A stretch of DNA of 20,463 bases from a virus. Shown here one piece after another: positions 1 through 6,368 of the stretch. The translations under genes were made by a program, and so were the position numbers. The stretch is taken from positions 1 to 20,463 of IMG/VR virus record IMGVR_UViG_3300030090_001009; one strand, written 5' to 3'. Position 1 is the stretch's first letter. Every line of letters starts with the position of its first letter. The notes below the pieces were generated by a model. The model did not search any database and was not told the origin of the DNA. It saw only the letters and a program-made list of their open reading frames with translations.

Positions 1-261
1 AGTGGACATAATATCGAAGCTGAAACAGGATATATCAACCCTACTGCTACGACTCAAAGCACCCAAACAGTTGGAGGGGTAAATTTTAGTTGGACAAGTC
101 CAAACCTCGAAGCGGTACCTCGTTGGAAAATAGCAACAGACGGGGCAGCATTTTCGATACAGGAGACCCTAATTACCCCCGGCCTAGACACAGTTACAAA
201 TATAACAAGAACAATAACAACTTCTACAACCTCAGAAACTACAAGTACCTTTGGTCAATAA
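1..261 (+). CDS. C-terminal end of a Thr/Ser-rich phage protein (5' partial)
   Basis: Frame 1 is open from the first base to a TAA at 259-261 and encodes 86 residues with no start codon, so the 5' end lies outside the window. The composition looks protein-like: a hydrophobic/polar stretch with VGGVNFSWTSPNLE near residues 24-37, then a very Thr-rich tail ending STTSETTSTFGQ. A low-complexity Thr/Ser tail fits a surface-exposed virion or exported protein; I cannot name a family. The gene after it starts inside or right at its end in the -1 frame, which suggests coupled translation. This is one of only two supported plus-strand genes, both convergent with the structural operon. Reading of the frame is fairly sure; function is unknown. 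Confidence 0.6.
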   Translation, partial: SGHNIEAETGYINPTATTQSTQTVGGVNFSWTSPNLEAVPRWKIATDGAAFSIQETLITPGLDTVTNITRTITTSTTSETTSTFGQ

Positions 262-842
262 TATTATTACTTTTACCTGTAAAGCCTTTATATGCCAATA
301 CAACGGTAAGTAGCCCACAAAGTCAAAGTACAGGGGTAGTTAACAACAACGCGACTATGATAACGCCCTCAAGCCTTCCACAGAACCGATATAGCCAAGG
401 TATTGTTTGTACATCTCCTAGTCTAACTATTACACCCTATCTTACAGATGCTTGGTCATTTAATAGGCCAATAGAAACTGTAACCAGACAAGCAATTTAT
501 GATGAAGATACAGGCGAGATTAAATATTACCAAGAGACACCACGCTTTGAAAAAGATAACTACAACTTAAATTATGGAATCAGTATGCAATTTAATATAC
601 CGCTAGGAAATGGTGGCGATTTATGTAAAGAAGCAGCAAAGGTAAATATAGAAGCACAAAAACTTCTTATTAAGAAAACACAATATGAAATTAGTTTATT
701 TAGGTTAGAGCAATGTGCCAAGCAAGCAAAACTTGGGGTAAGCTTTGTTGCTGGTAGTCCTAGTGCAGTAACTTGCCAAGATATTGTTATTACAGTACCG
801 CCAAACCAAGTATTACCGCACAAGCATAAAATTAAAGAGTAG
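90..842 (+). CDS. Exported hypothetical protein, conserved cyanophage-like
   Basis: This frame encodes up to 250 residues from a TTG at 90. Residues 54-69 (LWSIILLLLPVKPLYA) form a hydrophobic stretch ending in a small-residue cleavage-like site, so the mature protein probably begins near residue 70 and crosses the inner membrane. Residues 1-53 overlap the upstream gene in another frame and look like out-of-frame text (Asn/Tyr/Arg-rich), so the real start may be nearer 249-261; there is no ATG, GTG or TTG there, only ATA codons at 258 and 261. A GGAGG at 73-77 precedes the TTG, but it is also upstream coding sequence. The C-terminal half has LNYGISMQFNIPLG near 163-176, then an amphipathic helical stretch and Cys residues. 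I recall similar proteins in marine cyanophages, with no known function. The start is uncertain; the C-terminal two thirds are solid. Confidence 0.65.
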   Translation: MDKSKPRSGTSLENSNRRGSIFDTGDPNYPRPRHSYKYNKNNNNFYNLRNYKYLWSIILLLLPVKPLYANTTVSSPQSQSTGVVNNNATMITPSSLPQNRYSQGIVCTSPSLTITPYLTDAWSFNRPIETVTRQAIYDEDTGEIKYYQETPRFEKDNYNLNYGISMQFNIPLGNGGDLCKEAAKVNIEAQKLLIKKTQYEISLFRLEQCAKQAKLGVSFVAGSPSAVTCQDIVITVPPNQVLPHKHKIKE

Positions 843-870
843 ACGAGCAACGGGTATTACACTCATCTAC
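839..870. terminator. Hairpin between convergent operons, candidate terminator
   Basis: GTAGACGAG at 839-847 pairs with CTCATCTAC at 862-870 around a 14-base loop. In minus-strand RNA the one imperfect position is a U-G wobble, giving nine continuous pairs; in plus-strand RNA it is a C/A mismatch. On the minus strand the stem is followed by T-rich TCTTTAATTTTA. On the plus strand T-rich sequence also follows. The stem lies exactly where the two transcription units converge and includes the stop codon of the plus-strand gene. The tracts are not pure T runs and the stem is only moderately GC-rich, so activity is inferred. Confidence 0.45.
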
Positions 871-876
871 GGATAT

Positions 877-1503
877 TTATTTTACCTTATCTTTTTTCTT
901 AGTCAATTTTGTAAATATCTGTTTTACAAGAGGTTTTACAATATTAATAAGAATCGGAGTAGAAGCGGCAACCACAGCAATAGCAGCAGCATTAGTAATA
1001 GCAGGGACATTAGGTATGTACTGCTCGGTAAAGCTGGTGTCCTCATACAAAGTAATGCATTTGCTTCCATCTTCGTTTAATTTATGCCCGACAACACGCT
1101 CTAGTCTTTTATCGTTACGAAAGTCACCAATGCGTTGATCTTTCTCTGGGTCAGGGCATTTAATAAAAAACACCTCTTCTTTCTCTACAGGGTTTTGTGT
1201 AACAGGAGGTTTTGTTTCAGGTATTTCAGGTGGACTAGATATTATTGGCGTATCTTCAGACATAATTAAATTATTGGGCTGATAATTCATTGGATTAAAA
1301 CTTGGAAATGGTGCATCACATACTGTAAAAACACCATTAGGGTCATCAAGTAATAAGTTTCTATTACCAGTGTTTTTTATATCTCTGTGTTGGTATGTAC
1401 AGCCCGGAACATTTATTGTTAAAGGTGTTATTTCTACTGGCTTTGTAAAATCGTATATTGGTTGTATTTGTATATCAGGAATATTTAAATCTGAAATACT
1501 CAT
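877..1503 (-). CDS. Conserved hypothetical protein with C-terminal membrane anchor
   Basis: This encodes 208 residues from an ATG whose A overlaps the stop of the upstream gene (TAATG), so the two are likely translated together. The N-terminal domain (about 1-75) has VPGCTYQHRDIKNTGN at 32-47 and a DDPNGVFTVCD segment, which I recall as typical of a marine cyanophage family of unknown function. Residues 84-106 are a Pro/Thr/Glu linker. A second region has Cys116 and Cys149. A hydrophobic segment at about 168-189 is followed by a Lys-rich tail ending KKKDKVK, as in a tail-anchored membrane protein with its C-terminus in the cytoplasm. It is the last gene of the minus-strand run. A role in lysis, host take-over or the tail tip is possible; nothing in the sequence decides. 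Confidence 0.75.
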   Translation of the reverse strand: MSISDLNIPDIQIQPIYDFTKPVEITPLTINVPGCTYQHRDIKNTGNRNLLLDDPNGVFTVCDAPFPSFNPMNYQPNNLIMSEDTPIISSPPEIPETKPPVTQNPVEKEEVFFIKCPDPEKDQRIGDFRNDKRLERVVGHKLNEDGSKCITLYEDTSFTEQYIPNVPAITNAAAIAVVAASTPILINIVKPLVKQIFTKLTKKKDKVK

Positions 1504-1715
1504 TAAAGAGGCATTGCAGGGAAAGTTTCTTTAGGCATACGTAATGGTATTTCTTCCATAATTTTTTCTTGTAAATCACCCATAAGTTTGTTTTTTAAAT
1601 CTCTTTCAAACTCTGGACTTCCCATATATCGTATTGCTACGAAACCAAAGGCAGCCATTGACCCTGAAAGTAAAAGAGACAATAATGAGGCTATCTGACA
1701 AATTTTGTTAAACAT
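1503..1715 (-). CDS. Small single-span membrane protein
   Basis: This encodes 70 residues. Residues 8-28 are strongly hydrophobic (ASLLSLLLSGSMAAFGFVAI within it), either an uncleaved signal anchor or a signal peptide. The rest is charged and amphipathic, with LKNKLMGDLQEKIMEEI, ending in a short Pro/Met-rich tail. There is no lipobox Cys. The stop overlaps the start of the downstream gene as TAATG, and that gene also encodes a membrane-anchored protein, so the pair may act together. Size and layout would fit a pinholin or an accessory membrane protein, but no catalytic lysis gene is visible in the window, so this remains a guess. Small proteins of this pattern are, as I recall, common beside cyanophage fibre genes. 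Confidence 0.65.
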   Translation of the reverse strand: MFNKICQIASLLSLLLSGSMAAFGFVAIRYMGSPEFERDLKNKLMGDLQEKIMEEIPLRMPKETFPAMPL

Positions 1716-1747
1716 GATAAAAGAAGCATTACTAAAAGCTTTGGCAC

Positions 1748-1981
1748 CTATTTCTTTGATGGTGCTTTTTTTGATTGTTGGTTTAGCTCCACTATACCTG
1801 TTGGCTGGTTTGATGACTCGTAGTTTCTCAACAACAACTCCCCAAACTGAATACCGCCCTGTAAAGCGTTAATATTATTAATTGCCTCTTCAAAAACTTT
1901 TTTTGCGTGGTCTCTTGTTTTTACTTGTTTTGCAAGTTCCTCTTTCCATTCAAGAATTTGTTTTTCAGTTTCTGCTTTCAT
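1748..1981 (-). CDS. Small coiled-coil protein
   Basis: This encodes 77 residues starting MKAETEKQILEWKEELAKQ. Residues 1-40 are rich in Glu/Lys with regular hydrophobic spacing, a likely coiled coil, followed by INALQGGIQFGELLLRNYE and a basic tail ending KKAPSKK. Two-helix proteins with an ALQGGIQ-like turn are, as I recall, frequent next to tail-fibre genes in marine phages, with no assigned function. It starts two bases after the stop of the large fibre gene upstream, so it is probably co-transcribed. A chaperone or small structural role is possible. I do not recognise a catalytic motif. Confidence 0.65.
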   Translation of the reverse strand: MKAETEKQILEWKEELAKQVKTRDHAKKVFEEAINNINALQGGIQFGELLLRNYESSNQPTGIVELNQQSKKAPSKK

Positions 1982-1983
1982 AA

Positions 1984-3264
1984 TTAAACAATAGTAAGAG
2001 TTTCTCCTGACCCTACAGTAACAGTAACACCACTGTTAATAGTGATAGGACCAGCGGCCATGGCATTTTTGCCGTTAGTAATAGTATAGTTCGTAGTCAC
2101 AGTTTGGTCATTCTCATAAAATACTTCATCAGAACCACCACCTGTAGCACCACCGCCTGCGGTAGCTCCGTTTTCTACATTTAAAAGTGTTCTTACTTCA
2201 CTTGCATTTAACTCTTGTGCAATGCCTGTTCCTGATGAAACTCTACCTACAATATGGTTTTCTGCAATATTTTCTAATTTTGCAAAAGTAACCGCATCAT
2301 CAGCTATATTTGATGTTCCAACTGAAGTTAAATATCCAGCACCATTTGTTATTGCATTGTTATTAAGAGATATATTAGCGGTTCCATCAAATGAAACACC
2401 AGCTATGGTTCGTGCAGTTTCAAGGGCTGTTGCAGTGGCAGCATTTCCTGTAGTGTCTTGATTCAACGTGCCAACAACAAAATCTATAGTGCCATCGCCA
2501 TCTTGGTACGTTACTGTTATGCCTGTTTCAGTATTGCCAGTAAGCATACCTCCGACAATATCTTGGACTTGCTCATTAGTTAGAGTTGCAGTTATATAGC
2601 CAGCACCATTTGTAATAGCGTTGTTGTTAAGAGATATGTTTGCTGACCCATCAAAGCTAACTCCTGCAATAGTCCTTGCTGTAGCAAGTTTTGTAGCTGT
2701 AGCTGCATTACCAGAGGTGTCTTGGTTGCCTGATGTATTTACACCCGGCAAATTTATATTTGCAGAGCCATCAAAACTTACACCACCAATATTTCTAGCT
2801 GTTGTCAAAGTCGCAGCAGAACCAGTTGTATCTTGGTTTAGTGTTGCAACTCTTGCAGCAGCCAATGTTCCAGAGGATATATTTGAAGCGTTTGTTGTGT
2901 CTGTGGTAGCTGAAGATGCTAGTCCAAGCATAGTGCGAACATTTGCTGGTGTAATTTCTTCTATATCACCAGCACCACTAGAATCTCTACCTAAAATTCT
3001 GTTTGTTGCTGATACGTTTTGAATTTTTGCATATGTAACAACATCATTATCAATAGTAAAAGTTGCGCCGCTATTACTGACAGTTATATCACCTTTATCC
3101 CCATCATCTATACCACCACCACCTGATATTTCAGCAACAGAATTATCATCTTTTTTTGTAAATAATTTACCGTTATCTGTTCTTATTGCAACTTCGCCAA
3201 CGACTAGATCACTTGCACTTGGGTCGCTGCCACTTGCATTTTTAAGCTTAATTGTAACTGCCAT
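1984..3264 (-). CDS. Modular tail fibre protein with internal repeats
   Basis: This encodes 426 residues with a low-complexity Ser/Thr/Asn/Gly-rich composition typical of phage fibres. The N-terminus (MAVTIKLKNASGSDPSASDL then VVGEVAIRTDNGKLFTKKDD) is the module seen at the start of many marine phage fibres. Two repeat types follow: a TARTIAGVSFDGSANI-type unit at residues 142-172, 180-224 and 267-313, and a VTYAKIQN/VRTMLGL-type unit at 72-115 and 321-363. Residues 377-426 form a C-terminal module also present in the fibre gene at 7231-8004. The start is well supported by an unusually long Shine-Dalgarno match. No intramolecular chaperone Ser/Lys dyad is visible. It probably forms a trimeric fibre for host attachment; the receptor is unknown. 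Confidence 0.85.
   Translation of the reverse strand: MAVTIKLKNASGSDPSASDLVVGEVAIRTDNGKLFTKKDDNSVAEISGGGGIDDGDKGDITVSNSGATFTIDNDVVTYAKIQNVSATNRILGRDSSGAGDIEEITPANVRTMLGLASSATTDTTNASNISSGTLAAARVATLNQDTTGSAATLTTARNIGGVSFDGSANINLPGVNTSGNQDTSGNAATATKLATARTIAGVSFDGSANISLNNNAITNGAGYITATLTNEQVQDIVGGMLTGNTETGITVTYQDGDGTIDFVVGTLNQDTTGNAATATALETARTIAGVSFDGTANISLNNNAITNGAGYLTSVGTSNIADDAVTFAKLENIAENHIVGRVSSGTGIAQELNASEVRTLLNVENGATAGGGATGGGSDEVFYENDQTVTTNYTITNGKNAMAAGPITINSGVTVTVGSGETLTIV
1987..2136 (-). repeat. C-terminal fibre module shared with 7234-7389
   Basis: The last 50 residues of this fibre (GGGSDEVFYENDQTVT, then YTITNGKNA, then GPITINSGVTVTVG) match the last 52 residues of the fibre encoded at 7231-8004, with few substitutions. 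The pattern is a Gly linker followed by short beta strands. Sharing of only the C-terminal end between two otherwise different fibres indicates duplication or exchange of a module. It may be a trimerisation or receptor-contact tip. Confidence 0.75.
2326..2841 (-). repeat. Three-copy TAR(T/N)I-GVSFDG fibre repeat
   Basis: Copies lie at about 2749-2841, 2593-2727 and 2326-2466. Each begins NQDT(T/S)G(N/S)AAT, continues with TAR(T/N)I(A/G)GVSFDG, then a short SANI-like strand; the last two copies also share NNNAITNGAGY. The two later copies are nearly the same in protein sequence, although the DNA differs at many third positions, so they are not very recent copies. Repeats of this kind build the shaft of phage fibres. 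Confidence 0.8.
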
Positions 3265-3266
3265 AA

Positions 3267-3279
3267 GATCACCTCCTTA
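3267..3279 (-). promoter_or_regulatory. Extended Shine-Dalgarno of the fibre gene
   Basis: The minus strand reads TAAGGAGGTGATC, 13 bases complementary to the usual 3' end of bacterial 16S rRNA (GATCACCTCCTTA). GGAGG lies seven bases before the ATG at 3264. It fixes the start of the fibre at 3264 and suggests strong, uncoupled initiation after a 26-base gap. Most genes here have a short Shine-Dalgarno or a coupled start, so this site stands out. Confidence 0.8.
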
Positions 3280-3290
3280 AAAATTAATTT

Positions 3291-4559
3291 CTAATAGGTG
3301 CCCCCATTAATATCAAAACCAGAAGTTGCTCCGTCCTCAAGAAAAGTGACCAAATCGCTTAACGCTACTTGCTTCATGGTTCCATTATCATTCATAACCA
3401 TACGATCTGCCGTAGCAAGAGTTGTAGATGTTGCAGAAGTATTACCGTCCATAATATTTAATTCAGCAGTTGTGACAGTTGCACCATCTAAGATTGCTAC
3501 TTCAGTTGAAGTCAAAGCAGCCAACGCAGCGGAAGCACCTGATTGACAGCCAGATAAATTATCAAGATCAGCGTCATAAGCTTGAACATTTGAACCTATA
3601 GCTAAACCTAATGCTGTCCTTGCAGCGGACGCACTTGTGCTACCTGTACCGCCATCAGAAACAGCTAGTGTTCCAGTAATCGAACTAGCAGAAAGGTCAA
3701 CAGCTATTTCAGTTGATTCAATAACTAAACCACCATTAGATTTCAAATCAACAGATAAAGTGTTTGCTGATTTATCTAAACCATCACCTGCAGTAATTTG
3801 TCCAGCACCAGAGAATTGTGCAAAGGCTAAATTATTTGTACCAACGACAGCAGAGCCTTTATTGCTTGTGCAAACAAACCCATTATCAGCGTTAACAGTT
3901 CCTTGCTCAACGAATGTAAACATTCCAGCAGCATCTGCACCAGCAGCCAAATCATCTGCTCTTGCAGGGGAAGAACCAACAATATATATACCATTCTCTG
4001 AAGCTGTTGATTGGTCTTTTACAAGTACACGATCATTTGTAGAAAGAGAAACACCATCTAAGGTATCGCCATTATTAAGTGCGGTTGATATTGTTATGTT
4101 CCCTGTTGTAGCAGCAACACAACTATCTTTAACATCTAAACCTTGAGAAACACCGTCAACATACGATTTACTTGCAGCATCACCATCGGCAGTCGGTGTA
4201 GCTAAGTTTGTTATTTTTTGACTATTTGCACTAATAGCACCATCAGGTGCAGTAAATTCATTTAGTTTTAATAAGTCAGCAGCAACTAAAGCACGAAATG
4301 TTGGGGCAGCAGCACTACCAGATGCTGGACCTACTAAAACTGTATTTGCAGTTCTTGTATCTGTCTTGTTAAAAAATGCACCAGCACCACCTACAGTGAT
4401 GATTGAACTTGCAGATGGCGGTGTAGAACCGTTATCACCAAAACCATAATATAATTTTAAATCTGCTTCATTAAATGCTAACTCTGATGGAGATAAACTT
4501 GATGGCGCACCAGCACTACCTGAAGCTGCTCTTTTTTTAATTCTAATAGTATTGGACAT
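3291..4559 (-). CDS. Large virion structural protein, probable tail fibre
   Basis: This encodes 422 residues. The N-terminus (MSNTIRIKKRAASGSAGAP, then SELAFNEADLKLYYGFGDNG) is a module found at the start of many cyanophage and marine phage fibres. The middle contains APDGAISANSQKITNLATPT followed by DAASKSYVDG, a fibre repeat motif familiar from T4-like and marine phage fibres, and LVKDQSTASENGIYIVG. The last third is Ala/Thr-rich with TALGLAIGSNVQAYDADLDN and ends GFDINGGTY, similar to the end of the next gene upstream. It is Ala/Ser/Thr/Gly-rich throughout, with no enzyme motif. It sits between two other fibre-type genes and probably forms part of the adsorption apparatus. The family assignment is recalled, not searched. 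Confidence 0.85.
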   Translation of the reverse strand: MSNTIRIKKRAASGSAGAPSSLSPSELAFNEADLKLYYGFGDNGSTPPSASSIITVGGAGAFFNKTDTRTANTVLVGPASGSAAAPTFRALVAADLLKLNEFTAPDGAISANSQKITNLATPTADGDAASKSYVDGVSQGLDVKDSCVAATTGNITISTALNNGDTLDGVSLSTNDRVLVKDQSTASENGIYIVGSSPARADDLAAGADAAGMFTFVEQGTVNADNGFVCTSNKGSAVVGTNNLAFAQFSGAGQITAGDGLDKSANTLSVDLKSNGGLVIESTEIAVDLSASSITGTLAVSDGGTGSTSASAARTALGLAIGSNVQAYDADLDNLSGCQSGASAALAALTSTEVAILDGATVTTAELNIMDGNTSATSTTLATADRMVMNDNGTMKQVALSDLVTFLEDGATSGFDINGGTY

Positions 4560-4561
4560 GA

Positions 4562-4786
4562 CTAAAAGTTGCCTCCATTAACAAGTGTAAGTTTGGTAGT
4601 TGTGGTATCTGCCTTAAATGTACCACTAGAATCGTCATAATACAGCACTGAACCATCAACTTTGTTTGAATCGTTTAAAGTTGTACCAGATGTAGCAAAA
4701 CTAGGTCCTTGGGGTCCGGCTGTTGTTACTTCAACTGTAGTTACATCTGAAACTTGTGAAACTGTTACAGAATTAGGACTGCTCAT
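4562..4786 (-). CDS. Small fibre-like structural protein with collagen-like bit
   Basis: This encodes 74 residues. A beta-prone Val/Thr stretch (VTVSQVSDVTTVEVTTA) is followed by a single short collagen-like GPQGP at 29-33, then DGSVLYYDDSSGTFKAD and the ending LTLVNGGNF. The ending resembles that of the neighbouring fibre (DINGGTY), suggesting a shared C-terminal tip motif. Its ATG overlaps the stop of the preceding gene by four bases (ATGA), so the two are likely coupled. Small proteins with this layout occur, as I recall, in marine phage virions beside the larger fibre. It may trimerise through the collagen-like turn. Confidence 0.75.
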   Translation of the reverse strand: MSSPNSVTVSQVSDVTTVEVTTAGPQGPSFATSGTTLNDSNKVDGSVLYYDDSSGTFKADTTTTKLTLVNGGNF

Positions 4787-5124
4787 GCTGTGTAACCTAC
4801 CAACATAAATAATGTACCCCTAATATAAACATTTTCTTCACCATTAGGTTGTGTAAACTTAAAATCGTAAAAAAGTAAATTAGGTGTAAAGGTTGTTGTT
4901 TGATCGTCAGTCAAACTTACATCAACTATGCCATTTGCTCTATCAGTATATGCAACTGTCCAATCAGCATATTTTGTTGACCTATCTTTGTTGTAAACTT
5001 CACCAGCAACAGTATATCCAGTAAGATTTACAGCAGAACTTGTACTATCTTTAATTGTAAGACGCAAACCAAAATCTGATCTGCGCACAACAGTAAAATC
5101 TTTTGTGCCGGGAATAATTGCCAT
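4783..5124 (-). CDS. Beta-domain protein resembling a baseplate/fibre adaptor
   Basis: This encodes 113 residues. The pattern LRLTIKDSTSSAVNLTGYTV, then a strand with TKYADWTVAYTD and GIVDVSLTDDQT, then FYDFKFTQPNGEENVYIRGTL, resembles the immunoglobulin-like N-terminal domain of phage baseplate upper proteins (BppU type). Such domains attach fibres to a tail tip. The whole protein is this one domain, with no extension that could bind a receptor. It overlaps its neighbours on both sides (TAATG upstream, ATGA downstream), so it is made with the chaperone-like protein before it and the small fibre after it. An adaptor role is inferred from fold pattern only. Confidence 0.7.
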   Translation of the reverse strand: MAIIPGTKDFTVVRRSDFGLRLTIKDSTSSAVNLTGYTVAGEVYNKDRSTKYADWTVAYTDRANGIVDVSLTDDQTTTFTPNLLFYDFKFTQPNGEENVYIRGTLFMLVGYTA

Positions 5125-5384
5125 TAGCTATAAGGAGATGTTCCTAAAATATCTGTTTTCCATTGTGCTTTTAGTGCATCAGCATCACTAGCAGCAGCAA
5201 TACCAGAGTCAGCTGGCGCATCTCTAAGTGCTTGTTTTTTAGCAACAATATCTGTAGTAGAAGCACCTGTTTCTAATGCTTTTTGAAATTCAATATCAAG
5301 CTCTGCAAGTTTTGGTACTCTTGCATTTCTTATATTATTTTTGTGAATTTCTCTGGCTTTCGCCATGTCAACTCCAAATCCCAT
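5124..5384 (-). CDS. Tail-fibre assembly chaperone-like small protein
   Basis: This encodes 86 residues, mostly helical: KAREIHKNNIRNARVPKLAE, then LDIEFQKALETG, then DIVAKKQALRDAPADSG, then DALKAQWKTDILG. The KKQALRD(A/I)P core is characteristic of small proteins encoded next to fibres in many phages, some grouped as phage tail assembly chaperones (Phage_tail_APC type). These are thought to bind or cap fibre subunits. It pairs with the small gene just upstream (5388-5588), as is usual for the family in marine phages. The start at 5384 is the only ATG that keeps the N-terminal helix. The assignment is by recalled motif and is moderately sure. Confidence 0.7.
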   Translation of the reverse strand: MGFGVDMAKAREIHKNNIRNARVPKLAELDIEFQKALETGASTTDIVAKKQALRDAPADSGIAAASDADALKAQWKTDILGTSPYS

Positions 5385-5387
5385 GTT

Positions 5388-5588
5388 TTACTCCGTGTAA
5401 GTCCAAGCATCTCTGAAACTCCTGTCGGTAGGAATTGCAGATTTATTAACAGTATAAACTGTCTTACCACTAGGACAATCTTTAGCTTTTATTTGCTCTA
5501 AAGTTAAACCACAATTATCTGAAGGACAAACAATGCTGATGGAACCATCATCATTTGTATAAATAAATCGTGAATCAGAATTTGCCAT
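5388..5588 (-). CDS. Small partner protein of the fibre chaperone
   Basis: This encodes 66 residues with the pattern RFIYTNDDGSISIVCPSDNC, then LTLEQIKAKDCPSGK, then IPTDRSFRDAWTY. Short proteins with YTN-DDGS...L(T/S)-EQI-AKD-P-G...(P)-DR-FR-AW are common in marine and alpha-proteobacterial phages, normally followed by a helical chaperone-like protein such as the next gene here. The function is not known; a split fibre-assembly chaperone or tail-tip subunit is likely. Three Cys residues, two of them in CPSDNC, could bind metal or form a disulphide. The gene stops three bases before the next start, so the two are probably co-translated. Confidence 0.7.
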   Translation of the reverse strand: MANSDSRFIYTNDDGSISIVCPSDNCGLTLEQIKAKDCPSGKTVYTVNKSAIPTDRSFRDAWTYTE

Positions 5589-5602
5589 AAGTTTTTCTTT
5601 TT

Positions 5603-5608
5603 ATTATA
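5603..5608 (-). promoter_or_regulatory. Isolated TATAAT box before the chaperone pair
   Basis: The minus strand reads GATATAATAAAAAG in the 22-base gap before the gene starting at 5588, with a perfect -10 hexamer. At 16-18 bases upstream there is no TTGACA-like -35; the best is TTATGG. It could be an internal late promoter, or a chance match in AT-rich DNA. I list it because it lies in one of the few gaps of this operon. Confidence 0.2.
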
Positions 5609-5610
5609 TC

Positions 5611-6012
5611 TTAATCACCAAACACCATAACATCTACAATTTCTTGCAAATTACCTCTGTGTGATGAAGAAGAAAAGTTTGAGTTTGTTTGATATACACC
5701 TAAATCAAATCCATTAACTGTTTTTCCACTAACACCTCCCCAATTACAAATATCTCCAGTATTACCATTATTTCTACTTGTAAGAACACCTACTACATAA
5801 TTTGCATTTGCCATTGCAGTTGCAAAATTAACAACAAAGTCACCTGTTCCATTATCAGTAAAACTAGAAACATTAAAAGAATCTCTAATAGATTCAGATG
5901 GTTCTCCATTCATATTCAACCATACTTTACATCTTCCCTGTTCAATCTGTTCTGGAGTTGAACTAGAACCACCGCTTGTATTTTGAATTGTATTAACTTT
6001 AAGTGTTGACAT
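5611..6012 (-). CDS. Receptor-binding-like fibre protein
   Basis: This encodes 133 residues. It opens with the tail-fibre start motif MSTLKVNTIQNTSGG shared with two neighbours, then KVWLNMNGEPSESIRDSFNV and a beta-rich domain with DNGTGDFVVNFATAMANANY, ending VDVMVFGD. This domain is widespread in marine phage fibres and probably forms a compact trimeric beta head. Residues from SSFTD to NANY align with the next gene upstream (6015-6368), so the two are paralogues. The N-terminal motif would attach it to the tail and the variable middle could contact the receptor. No cleavage or enzyme motif is seen. Confidence 0.8.
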   Translation of the reverse strand: MSTLKVNTIQNTSGGSSSTPEQIEQGRCKVWLNMNGEPSESIRDSFNVSSFTDNGTGDFVVNFATAMANANYVVGVLTSRNNGNTGDICNWGGVSGKTVNGFDLGVYQTNSNFSSSSHRGNLQEIVDVMVFGD

Positions 6013-6014
6013 AA

Positions 6015-6368
6015 TTAAGAACCAAAAACAATAAAACTAAAATTTGCAGAACTTAAATTACCACCTGTTCTAAATCGAAATCCTGATGTGGTATGACTTT
6101 GTGTGAAATGATTTGTTTCTGTTTGTACATCAATAGCAGTAGCGTAATTTGCATTTGAAGAGGCATTTGTGAAACTTAAATCATAAGTATTTTGGTTGAC
6201 TTCAGTTACACTACTAATATTAAAATCATTGGCAATAGATGAACTGCCACTTGGTTCTATATTTCCCCAAGCAAAAGCTAACTGTCCTATTTCTGTCCCA
6301 CTGGTATTTTGAAATACTGGGGCTGCGGAAGAAACGCTTTTAATTGTGCCAACTGCTAGTGTACTCAT
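6015..6368 (-). CDS. Receptor-binding-like fibre protein, paralogue of 5611-6012
   Basis: This encodes 117 residues starting MSTLAVGTIKSVSSAAPVFQ, then NTSGTEIGQLAFAWGNIEPS, then NDFNISSVTEVNQNTYDLSF and NANYATAIDV, ending SFIVFGS. The order of motifs (DFN-SS-T, NANY, T-GF-, VFG at the end) follows the protein at 5611-6012, but the surface stretch between NANY and the end is quite different. That fits duplicated heads with different receptor contacts. Its ATG at 6368 overlaps the stop of the preceding gene as ATGA. It is short for a fibre, so it is likely a terminal head on a common shaft. Confidence 0.8.
   Translation of the reverse strand: MSTLAVGTIKSVSSAAPVFQNTSGTEIGQLAFAWGNIEPSGSSSIANDFNISSVTEVNQNTYDLSFTNASSNANYATAIDVQTETNHFTQSHTTSGFRFRTGGNLSSANFSFIVFGS

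Noticed and set aside
784-1080. 98-residue plus-strand ORF spanning the convergence point
   Set aside because: It overlaps the end of the plus-strand gene and runs antisense to the membrane-anchored gene; its composition is noise-like and it crosses the likely terminator.
3637-4146. 169-residue plus-strand ORF opposite the large fibre gene
   Set aside because: It mirrors the Ala/Ser/Thr-rich fibre codons on the other strand, as do shorter plus-strand ORFs at 2222-2461, 2621-3022 and 3298-3546. Minus-strand proteins there have clear fibre motifs and operon spacing.
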